Shown one piece after another: positions 55,455-64,000 of a stretch of DNA of 64,000 nucleotides (positions are counted from its first letter, which is position 1; each line of letters begins with the position of its first letter). The DNA comes from Carettochelys insculpta (Eukaryota; Chordata; Testudines; Carettochelyidae). The DNA is taken from assembly GCF_033958435.1 (NCBI RefSeq), contig NC_134147.1, positions 40,542,001 to 40,606,000 on the forward strand. Direction: 5' to 3'. The notes under the pieces are model-generated. The model searched no databases. It saw only the letters and a list, made by a program, of their open reading frames with translations, and was not told the origin of the DNA. The position numbers were made by a program, and so were the translations under genes.

Positions 55455-55457
55455 TCT

Positions 55458-55798
55458 GGGTGCATCTACACTTGCATTCCTCTTTCGAAAGAGATATGCA
55501 GATGAGGGAAATTGAAAATGCAAATGAGGTGCATGTTTGAATATTTGACACCTCATTTGCATATTCTTATTGCGAAAGAGCTTCTTTCGAAAGAAGAAAG
55601 ACAGTGTATATGCTGCTCTTTCCAAAGTAAACCCCATCTTCAAAAGAATCCTTCTTCCCATTAAACAAATGGTTTTCTTTTTTTGAAATAATAACATGCA
55701 AATGAGGCACAAAATATGCAAATATGCTCCTAATTTGCATTTTATTTCCCTCATTTGCATACCTCTTTCGAAAGAGGGATGCAAGTGTAGGTGCACCT
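55458..55798. mobile_element. MITE with six POU octamer motifs (341 bp)
   Basis: Starts GGGTGCATCTACACTTGC and ends GCAAGTGTAGGTGCACCT; TCT is present on both sides (55455-55457, 55799-55801). Both ends carry CTCTTTCGAAAGAG. ATGCAAAT or its complement occurs at 55518, 55555, 55696, 55716, 55733 and 55753. The 122-codon minus-strand frame is a by-product. Related to 54061-54378. Confidence 0.75.
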
Positions 55799-55825
55799 TC
55801 TAAGTTTTACTCCGTGGCTATGAAA

Positions 55826-55885
55826 CAAACCAGCAGTCATGTAGCACTTTAAAGACTAACAGGTTAATATATTGTATAGTTGATG
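55826..55885 (-). mobile_element. Penelope LTR-like fragment
   Basis: ACAAACCAGCAGTCATGTAG then CACTTTAAAGACTAACAGGT matches the outer part of the Penelope arms at 32321-32482 and 32846-33020. About 50-60 bases only; it starts at the same AAACCAGCAG point without the terminal tail. Confidence 0.6.
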
Positions 55886-55909
55886 GATCTCCATTCCAAA
55901 CATATCCCT

Positions 55910-56347
55910 GGCTGTTGTTACACTACAGCGCTCTGTCAACAGAAGCCTCTGTTGGAAGAGATTTCCCAACGTAACTTCTGTTGACAGAGTGCAGCCCACA
56001 CAAAAGCCAATCGGAAGAGTGCTCAGCTCTGTTGACAGAGCAGCCAGAGTGACTGGCTGCTCTCTCGACACAACAGGCACCCAAAAGCACAGCAGACAGG
56101 GCTGCCCATTGTTGTGGATGCCCTGTTGCGAAAGGCCCCCTGGGGGCATTTACATGGTTGTTTTGTAGACAGAAATCTGTCAACAAAGGCATTATGCCTC
56201 ATAGCGGAGAGGCAGAACCCTGTCAGGGAAAACTGGGGGTTTTGTCCATACACTGTCAGCAAAAGGGACCGTATGTCTAAACACGTGGTGTGTATTGTTG
56301 ACAAAACCCCTGTTTTGTTGACAAAACTCTCTAGTTTAACCATAGCC
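55910..56347. mobile_element. MITE, TTGTTGACAAAAC family (438 bp)
   Basis: Starts GGCTGTTGTTACACTACAG and ends ACTCTCTAGTTTAACCATAGCC; CCT flanks both sides (55907-55909, 56348-56350). The interior repeats CTGTTGACAGAG, GTTTTGTTGACAAAAC and related blocks. Frames of 89-106 codons on both strands reflect the repeat. Confidence 0.8.
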
Positions 56348-56350
56348 CCT

Positions 56351-56912
56351 GGGTCTACCTCTGTCTTCTGTTTCAGAGTTCTGCCTCTTTCTTACTTTTA
56401 CTGGGTCTAGTCTCAAATACAAAGCCCTCATTTGGCAGTTGGATTCTTTCCCTCTCCTACTGAACTCAACTTTCTGTTCCAAGGCTTCTCTCATTATTTG
56501 AAACACCTTCTTTGCTTCCAAGGACTTTTCTTGCTACCTCCTGACCTCATTGCTCAACAACAGCAACTTAAAATTTCACTGCTCAGCACTACAAAGTGTT
56601 GGAGGCTGCTTTTGCTCACCTGCTAGTTTATTGTTGACACTCCTTTTAATGAGCTTTCCCCAGTGTGGTGATAATCTAGCTGGGCATAATGGATGTATAC
56701 AATGGTTGTGAAAATGTCCCAGTCTCCATCTGCTTTAAAATGACAGTCTGATAAAGTCTAATTGCTAAAATAAGATTCCATTGCACTGGGACATTTCAAA
56801 CTCAGAACATATCAGACTGGTTTGAAATCCCTCAAAATGTATTTGTACCATAATTGCATTGAAGATCAAGGACATAAAATGTAAGTCCAGTAAAGATGTA
56901 CTTATTAGACAC
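56351..56912. other. No feature recognised
   Basis: Unrecognised DNA between two MITEs. Confidence 0.4.
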
Positions 56913-56915
56913 TAG

Positions 56916-57344
56916 GGCTACGTCTACACTAGCCAAAAACTTTGAAATGGCCATGCAAATGGCCATTTTGAAGTTTACTAATGAAGCACTGAAATACATA
57001 TTCAGCGCCTCATTAGCATGAGGGTGGCCGCGACACTTTGAAATTGACGCAGCTCGCAGCCGCGTGGCTCATCCAGACGGGGCTCCTTTTTGAAAGGACC
57101 CCGCCTTCTTCGAAATCCCCTTATTCCCATCTGCTCATAGGAATAAGGGGACTTTGAAGTAGGTGGGGTCCTTTCGAAAAGGAGCCCCGTCTGGACTAGC
57201 CGCGTGGCTGCGAGCTGCGTCAATTTCGAAGTGCAGCGGCCACCCGCATGCTAATGAGGCGCTGAATATGTATTTCAGCGTTTCATTAGTATAATGGCCA
57301 TTTGCATGGCCATTTCAAAGTTTTTGGCTAGTGTAGACACGGCC
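56916..57344. mobile_element. Near-perfect palindromic MITE (429 bp)
   Basis: Starts GGCTACGTCTACACTAGCCA and ends GGCTAGTGTAGACACGGCC. The two arms, each about 205 nt, are inverted copies, meeting at CCCCTTATTCC / GGAATAAGGGG with a loop of about 12 nt near 57130. Blocks shared by both arms include GACGGGGCTCCTTTTTGAAA, GCTGCGAGC and TTAGCATG. Flanking triplets TAG and GAG match at two positions. A transcript would fold into a hairpin of about 200 bp. Confidence 0.85.
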
Positions 57345-57347
57345 GAG

Positions 57348-59412
57348 GAGTTACTTATTTGAACCTATGATGTCTCTGAGCTTCACCAGCAATCAGAGGT
57401 GGGGCTGTTTATCAATAAAATTATTACTACCTTGTATCTAGTGTTATTCAATTAAACATCATAGGCCCTTTTAAGTGAGTCTTGCTCTTAGGAGTGAATT
57501 CTGCCCTTAGGAGATATGTTCCTACTCAAGAGGACGAAGTTATTCTTTACTATTTTGGAGACATAACATGGAAGAGGTCAGATAAGAACCCACCCTATGA
57601 CAGATGTAAATCCATCTCCTCAGAGGATTATTTTCATGGATTTACAAGATGAGGAAGTGTCCCACTTCTTTTTGAAGAGGCAACAAATGTCTCCATTGCT
57701 GCACATTTGGATTGGAAACACACACAGATGTATTTTTATCATACAGCAATTTTAAAACTGTGAATTTAGTTTCTTAAATTCAGAAATATAATGTTCTTTT
57801 GGTACAAATTTAAAAATAGGCGCAGTCAATAAAACTGGTGAGGGTTATGTTGTATTTAAATAATTATACAATATTTTATATTTTCTTGTCTTAGAATTTT
57901 GATGATGAATATAGATATTCCCTTCTGCTTCTTCAATAAAAAGGCGGAATATATCCATATCTATGTCTGTATCTAATTTATATAAAACTTGACTTTTCTT
58001 TGCCTTCAACTACAGAACCCAGATAGAAAACTGAGATAGGTAACTATCTGGTTTCCAACTAAATAAACAAGTGAGCAAAAGACTTAAAGCCCATCCCAGC
58101 AATTGACAATAAAGCACAAAATAAAGTGTAAAAGTAAAGCAACATTACAGACATAGGCAAAATTATGCTTTGTTTTGCAACATGTTGTGACGTTATGAGG
58201 AAAACAAAAATGAGAATGCAAGTTTTGATTTAAAAATCTGTCAGTCAAAGTGTAATTTAATATAGACTGTCATATGATTCTAAAAGGTACATAGTAACAT
58301 TAAAGACCAAAACTCCAATGATTAATATTACAGTGATGACAGACTGACAGTGCCTAATTTTAATCCACTGTTTATCTACACAGAGTAATTTATAGATCAC
58401 TCGACATGTTTTAATAGTAGGCATAAAAAAGATATCCTCTAATACCCACTTGCTTGCCACAGCTGACATTTGCAGTTAGGTATTCAGAAAATATCAGGAG
58501 TTTCTTTCGTTGGACATTTATACAAATAGCTAGTCATCCTCCATGCAGTTTATAAAAAGTTATCTATTAATAACAAAACAGCTCCAGAGACATACGGTCG
58601 CTTAATATTCAGGTAGAATATCAAGTGTTTAACTTAAAATAAGGGCAGAAGCACAGAGAGTGGTCAACACATTGATTTGGCTGCCAAATATAGTTTTACC
58701 TTCATAAATCTCTGGCTGACAACTGCACAAAGCCAGCTTTACCTAAATCCTGCCAAGTAAGGGTGTTTATTCACTGATTGGCTGATAGTCTCTGTGACAA
58801 CTGATGCCACAATTAGACAAGTACAATCCCACTTTCAAGCATGCACACAATTCATTAATTCAGCAGAACTTTTGTTGACAATATGGTATGAGGGAAATAT
58901 TGAATACAAATCCAAGGCTGCTATATTCTCCTGTTATCTATAGCAAAATAAATTACAAGAGCTGATGAAAACAACCATTTAATTAGCCTCAAGTAATCCT
59001 GAGAAGCTACTCAGCAAATTTTTAGTTTATTAAATAAACTCACAGGTGCAACAAGCTGTGGGGAATGAGGAAAAGCACTGATGAGTTTGACAACTAAGAC
59101 CAGAAAGAGACATTGTTGTTAGAAAAGAAAGATTTGTGTCTCCCAGATCTACAATTCCAAATAATTTGCTACCAGAGTCTAACAATTAAGAGGGAAAAGC
59201 TCACAGTGGTATTCTGCTAGTTGGTCTGAAGAATTAGGTAGGTAGAAACATCCACAGACATCTCAACAATACTGCTAGATTTCCACATAGAGAACAAAAT
59301 GGTTTGCTGATAATATTCTGTTCTCCATTAGCCTAAATTCTTGGGAATGACAAAAAATTTAGGAGGAAGCAGAGAGAGGTGTCAATGCTACAGGATTCCT
59401 GGAGGACATAAA
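57348..59412. other. No gene; possible conserved non-coding stretch near 58700-59060
   Basis: About 2 kb without recognised repeats. The stretch around 58720-59060 has a mix of short motifs (GATTGGCTGATAG, CAATTCATTAATTCAGC, CATTTAATTAGCCTC) reminiscent of conserved non-coding DNA. This is an impression only. Confidence 0.25.
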
Positions 59413-59415
59413 TAA

Positions 59416-59704
59416 GGGTAAGTCTATACCAGCTTGTTAAGTTGATTTCAGATATGCAGTTCCAGCTATGGCAATTGCATATCTAGAATCAACATGTTGG
59501 AATCAATTTACTTCCCTCATGAAGACCAAGTTCTCTCTAGCCTCACGTTGATGTCCCTTAATCCACAGGATAGAGTGGCATATGGGGGTTGACAGCTGAG
59601 CCCAGAGAGATTGCTTTTGCTGTGTCTTCGCCAGACCTGCAAAATTGAACTCTAGAAGATCGACCATCAGCACCATTGATCTTCCAGTAAGCATAGACAA
59701 ACCC
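59416..59704 (+). mobile_element. MITE, GATATGCAGTTCCAG family (289 bp)
   Basis: Starts GGGTAAGTCTATACCAGC and ends TAAGCATAGACAAACCC. TAA at left and TTA at right flank it (one mismatch). The interior (TTTCAGATATGCAGTTCCAG, GCAATTGCATATCTAGAATC, GATCTTCCAGTAAG) matches 1604-1887. Non-coding. Confidence 0.7.
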
Positions 59705-59707
59705 TTA

Positions 59708-60461
59708 GAAAGTATCACAGAGGCTTGGGGAAACCAAGAGTGTCAGAGAGTTCAATTAAATTAAAAGAAAGACTAGGAGGTACAACGACCACTCACTGGC
59801 ATAGGAAAAGAGGAAAAGCGCTAGAGAGGTTGTATAGAAATACACATGGCGATCATTGGAAGAGTGTTGAGAACCCAAAGAGAGACAAAGGATCAGAAGC
59901 TTATTGTGAATAATGCAAATAAACTGTCTGCTGCCTCCTCTCTGTTAATAAATTGGGCAGGTTGGTGCTAAGCAGTAACTCACTGAACCCACCAACAATG
60001 CCTTGGGGCCATCATTCTACAGGTGCCATTATTTTTTAGTGCCAAGTAAAGAACACAAAGACAGAGAATATAAAGAGCAAACATTAAGATAAAGCTCAAA
60101 TTTTGATGGTAGGATTTTGCAAAGACACCTCGGAGATTTTAGTGAAGATAGGGAAACATATTTCTTGGTCAGCTCTAGTTATCTCAGCCTAAAACACTTA
60201 CTACTAGAATATTTTTAAAAGAAATCTTGTGATTTCCTCACTGAAATAGTCCCGGGTTTTGCATAACCACCCACACAGGCCATATTCAGAAGCCTACACA
60301 TACAGCAGAGGTTGAACCATTTGACTGTCGAAACTTCCTTTGAATTAACAGCTCCTGACATCTTTAATTAAATAATCACTCGTAGTACTAAGCAATCCCC
60401 AGAGTTAGCTAGGGGGATGAAACCAGTCTTCGAGCTGCCTAATAATTAAATTTTACACTTT
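59708..60461. other. No feature recognised
   Basis: No gene or repeat recognised. The 62-codon frame at 59725-59913 is basic and Lys/Arg-rich but matches nothing known to me. Confidence 0.35.
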
Positions 60462-60610
60462 GCATTTCCATAGCACCTTCCAGCTGAAGGTTTTTTTTTT
60501 TTAAACTGTTATTTATTTGCTTTTAGAGCCTACAACATCCTCAGCAAATCCCGGGGTAGACTGAAGATAAAATACTCAAAAGAACTTAAGTGACTTACTG
60601 GTGTACGTCT
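60462..60610 (-). repeat. MIR-like remnant, antisense
   Basis: GCATTTCCATAGCACCTTCC at left resembles the antisense MIR 3' end, and AAGAACTTAAGTGACTTACT at right resembles the antisense 'AAGTCACTTAAC' block. A T-run lies between them. Strongly diverged. Confidence 0.4.
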
Positions 60611-60689
60611 GTAACAGTCAAAATGCTGCAAGCTCTTTTGCAAATGGGACTGAGGTGCTTTCCAAAATTTTATCCTAAGCCTTGAGTCC

Positions 60690-61130
60690 GGGCCAGTGCA
60701 TAACAGTTGCCTCTCAGGAGTAGACCATCTCTGCCCTTAGGGCCAGGCAAGCAAGGAGGTTGCCCTGGGCCTCATGCCCCAATTGACTATAGTGTATTCT
60801 GCCTATCATCTGGGCCTGACTGTCAGCCTGCCTCCTTGGGCCCCACCAGCCAGCTGGGCTCCACTGGGTCAGAAGATTCCAGGAAGGAATTGTGCCCTGG
60901 TTACAATTCCTTCCCTGGTCCCCTCTTCCTTGGGCCAGTGTAGGAGACAAGTTACTGCGGCCTTCAAAAGGCACAGCTTGCTTTTTTCCCTGTTACCAGG
61001 TTGCCATGCTGGCCAGAATGGGGAATGGGTTGGTAAGACAAGGCCTCTCCCACTTTTTTGTGTGTCTCTTCCTTACTCAGTGGCTCCCAGGGAGGTATAT
61101 CTGGCCAACAAGAGCTATGCTCCACATGAG
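60690..61130. repeat. GC-richer stretch, possibly dispersed repeat
   Basis: Contains GGCCAGGCAAGCAAGGAGGT, TGCCCTGGGCCTCATGCCCC and CCTTGGGCCCCACCAGCC. The first part loosely resembles the repeat at 9203-9480 and 15056-15215. Overlapping frames of 78-126 codons on both strands are not supported as genes. Confidence 0.3.
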
Positions 61131-61327
61131 GCCCTGGACACAAGGTCTAGGTAGGCTCAACATGGGTATAAGCATATATACAGGCTGTACAAGAAGAAAT
61201 AATTTTCCTGTCCTATGACTATTTTTAAGATATTAAAAACTATCCCATTCCACATCAGAAAAATGAGAGAGACATCACAAAATGGTCAGGTGGGAATGAA
61301 ACTGTTGTAGAATAAAGGAGACACAGA

Positions 61328-61733
61328 GGCTGTGTCTACACTGAGCTCTAGTGCTGACATTTTGATGCAAATAAGCAGTCTTGAAAATGCAAAATGATGG
61401 CTCATTTGCATATTAATGTGACCAGTGTGCATATGCATGAGGCTAACTTGCATATTCACGGCAGCAATCAAGCAGCGCAGACCTGGTTCTGTCAGCAAAA
61501 CCCCCCCTTTGTTGGCAGCTCCTTATGCCTGAATTTTCTAGGCATATGGATTGCCAACAAAGGTGTTTTTTGCTGGCAGAACCAGGTCTACACTGCTTGA
61601 TTTCTGCTGCAAATATGCAAATTTGCCTCATGATTATGCACATTAGTTATATTAATATGCAAATGTAGTTCCATTTTTGAGACTGCTTATTTGCATCAAA
61701 CTATTGGCAGTAGAGCGCAATGTAGACACAGCC
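61328..61733. mobile_element. Palindromic MITE with octamer motifs (406 bp)
   Basis: Starts GGCTGTGTCTACACTGAGC and ends CGCAATGTAGACACAGCC; AGA and AAA flank it. The two halves are inverted: GACCTGGTTCTGTCAGCAAA facing TTTGCTGGCAGAACCAGGTC, and GTTGGCAGCTCCTTATGCCT facing AGGCATATGGATTGCCAAC. Four ATTTGCAT/ATGCAAAT octamers occur. It lies immediately beside an antisense SINE. Confidence 0.8.
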
Positions 61734-61738
61734 AAATT

Positions 61739-61850
61739 CAGGTTACTGATCTGAATTTGGCAGAGAAGCGACTTGAACCAGGGCCTCCCCACAAGTGCTC
61801 TAATTATTACTGTGTGGGTGCATGCTCTCACCCCTCCCCGAGATTTCATG
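61739..61850 (-). repeat. tRNA-derived SINE, antisense
   Basis: The minus strand reads TTAGAGCACTTGTGGGGAGG then CCCTGGTTCAAGTCGCTTCT, where GGTTCAAGTC is a B-box. Downstream comes CTGCCAAATTCAGATCAG. This matches a common amniote tRNA-headed SINE layout. The A box is degenerate. Confidence 0.5.
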
Positions 61851-64000
61851 CCAGCTCTGCTAAGCCCTTAGCTGAGGCTAAAACTTTCCCAGTTCTCTTT
61901 TTCGTGGCTGTGCAAGACAAGGACACAGTCTAGCCCTAGTTTCACAATGCAGGTAGGTGTGCCAGAGCAAACTTCAACGTAGGTAGCTCACAGGCTGATA
62001 GCAGAGGCGCCACAACAGCAGCAGCTTCACTGCTGTGGGTACATGAGCTAGTGTCTATGAAGGTCTAACATGCTGCAAGCACAGTGCCTGAACACAATGC
62101 AGACATCCCTTCGGTGTTCCCCCCGAGCTTATTCATTTTTATTTTATTGTTTCTATTGAGACCAAAGGTGTCCCAAACCAGAAAAACCCTGGTCCCTGCT
62201 TTAGAAGCTTACAGATCGAGGCCCTAGTCCTATTTTGACAACCATGTGGGCCAGGAGTGCTCCTATGCAGTGCTCAGTGTAGAATGCGGGGTGTAACATT
62301 AGTTGCAATGCAACGAGGAGGGATCAAGCCAATAAGACTCAGCAATGATCAGCGTGCAGCATTACAAAAACAACATTTTTGGCTTTGTTTATTCATAAAG
62401 GTCTGATACTTCCTCCTGCGCACGCTTTTTATAATTTGCTACTGTACATTTTGTACATGCATAGAGTGCACTGGGAAAAATAAAGGAACAAGGGCTAGCT
62501 GAGTACATTATACGGTGAAGCAAAACGCAGCATCTGGGGATTCTAAAGACTCCTGACAATCATGGCCTAAATCTACCCGCCCAGTTTCAGTTCTGTGTGA
62601 GATTCTTTCTTGAGGTTTCCGCACTGCAGGCTGCCCAGAGTTCAGTGCATGCAGAGGGCACATTGGGTGCTGCATGGAGTCTGGGCATGGTGACAGAGCA
62701 AAGCACGCCAGTGATGTTAATGTAGGCAGTGCGAAATGCTACACCTTTTTAAAAGAGGGTCTGGATACATTCCCAGTTTATATGCCTTTGCATGTAATTG
62801 CAGCTTCAGGAGCTGAACAAGCTGTCTGGATGGTTTAGTGAGTGACTCTCTCTTTTTAGATAACAACCGCTCTAACCTAAAAACACCTGAGTGACTCATT
62901 AGAAGTACAGCCAGAAGACAGACAGACAGACAAGCCATTCTGTCCTGGGCACTGGTGCCCCTTATTTCTGAAGCTATCGAAAGGAAACACAGTTTTAAAG
63001 CAGCTGGCTAATAAAAATCATCCCTCTGGTTTTCGTAAATCAGTTCTCAAATAAACAACAGTCTCTGGTTCAGAGAAGTTGACATGAGGCATACAAAATG
63101 TGGAAAGTTCACTTTACTGTTGTTCACTATTTCCCTCATAAATACATAGGCCAGTGCATTGGAATGAAACCTGTTTTTAGGATATATGTATTGTGACTTC
63201 CGAGGAGCTCAAAAGATGATTTGTATGGTCACCAAAGAGCAGGTCGTCTGTCCTGCGTTCAGCCCAAGTAACCACCAAAATAGTTACTGAACTGAAGAGA
63301 GAAAAGGTGGTAGGATTTCTGTGCTCCCCAGTTTAAGTTTTGTATTGCACCTATCACAGCGCGCTCTCAGGGATTGTTCAAAATCCACAGTAGTTAATGG
63401 ACAGACTCCCACTAGCTTCAATGGCCTTTGGATCAGCCCCGACTGAGTCATCCCTTCCCTGGGAAACTAAACAGGCTGAACTAAATCACCTCTTGCTGAG
63501 GGGAACTGAGAATTAGTTGGAGAGATCTGTGTAGGGATGGGATCCCTGGACACGTCGTTGATTCCCAAATGACCTACTTGCAGTCTACCCCCGTTTCACA
63601 GTGAGCCTCTATCCAGCTGAGCATTACACTGTGCAGTTCTCTGGCAGGCTCTCCCAAAATCTTACCTTCCCAGCAAAAAAACCGAACCACTTGAATTCTG
63701 CTACATAGGCAGGTCAAAATCTGTGTTGAAATTTAGATCCCATATCCAGTTTTACTGCTGAAATCACACACACTTCAGGGAGGTGGCAACAGGCTAACTG
63801 GGTACAGCATTTGGTCTCAAGGATTAGTTTCCACATATAGGTGTAAATTACTGTTACTTTTGCATATGACATTACTGTCAGGAAATGCAATGCACACTGC
63901 ATTGCTCGGTGTGCCTGACAGGCCAATGTTACATCATGACACATCTAAGTGTGAAATGAATCTAGTGAGGTATTTTTATACCCTACAAAGCAAGGGATTA
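61851..64000. other. No gene recognised; short AGAC tandem repeat at 62916-62932
   Basis: About 2.1 kb without recognised repeats or exons. A (AGAC)4 microsatellite sits at 62916-62932. Frames of up to 76 codons have no known motifs. The phrase CTCCCACTAGCTTCAATGGC near 63407 is of a type seen in old amniote repeats. Confidence 0.35.

Noticed and set aside
1..64000. Endogenous retrovirus, viral integration or LTR retrotransposon
   Set aside because: No paired direct LTRs, primer binding site, gag/pol/env-like motifs or viral polymerase motifs were recognised. The reverse transcriptase motifs seen are all of LINE type.
1..64000. Bacterial systems, CRISPR arrays, operons
   Set aside because: Composition, repeat families and lack of dense coding show vertebrate DNA. 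Direct repeats with regular unique spacers were not seen.

Overview
This window looks like vertebrate nuclear DNA from a turtle, most likely a cryptodire. It is AT-rich and gene-poor, and no reading frame in it looks like a host gene. The repeat complement supports this: CR1-type LINE pieces, MIR-type SINE remnants, tRNA-derived SINEs including one that resembles the cryptodiran Cry type, Penelope-type retroelements, and many short DNA transposons whose ends read GGCTAYGTCTACACT. Species assignment is inference. No rRNA, tRNA gene, CRISPR array, operon or complete protein-coding gene was found. The window is an intergenic desert or the inside of a very large intron.

Layout. 1-11.9 kb: mostly unrecognised AT-rich DNA, with a head-to-head pair of MITEs (1604-2142), a short CR1 piece, a 108-bp fold-back Penelope insertion (4225-4332) and MIR remnants. 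11.9-15.3 kb: a CR1 split by a MITE, then two fold-back Penelope insertions; one (13548-14051) keeps the end of the GIY-YIG endonuclease reading frame and hammerhead-ribozyme-like motifs. 17.6-20.4 kb: two MITEs and a GC-rich hAT-like element. 23.2-30.4 kb: MIR, LINE pieces, a MITE and a CR1 interrupted by a GC-rich TIR element. 32.3-41.9 kb: more Penelope copies, a CR1 on the minus strand with a palindromic MITE inside it, a GC-rich tandem-repeat element, a CpG-rich 711-bp MITE and a tRNA-derived SINE. 43.4-51.3 kb: SINE, hAT-like elements, MITEs, LINE pieces and an 879-bp TA-flanked TIR element. 52.8-61.9 kb: TIR elements, octamer-rich MITEs and a 429-bp near-perfect palindrome. The end (62-64 kb) is unrecognised.

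The most interesting system is the set of fold-back Penelope insertions. Four loci each hold two inverted copies of one element's 3' end, flanked by 9-14-bp direct repeats. In each, one arm keeps the terminal tail (AGACTAACATGGCTAC-like) and the other stops at or near the same internal point just before it. Together with the hammerhead-like motif this suggests a specific replication or integration intermediate rather than random rearrangement. All comparisons were made by eye; family names come from recognised motifs, not from searches.
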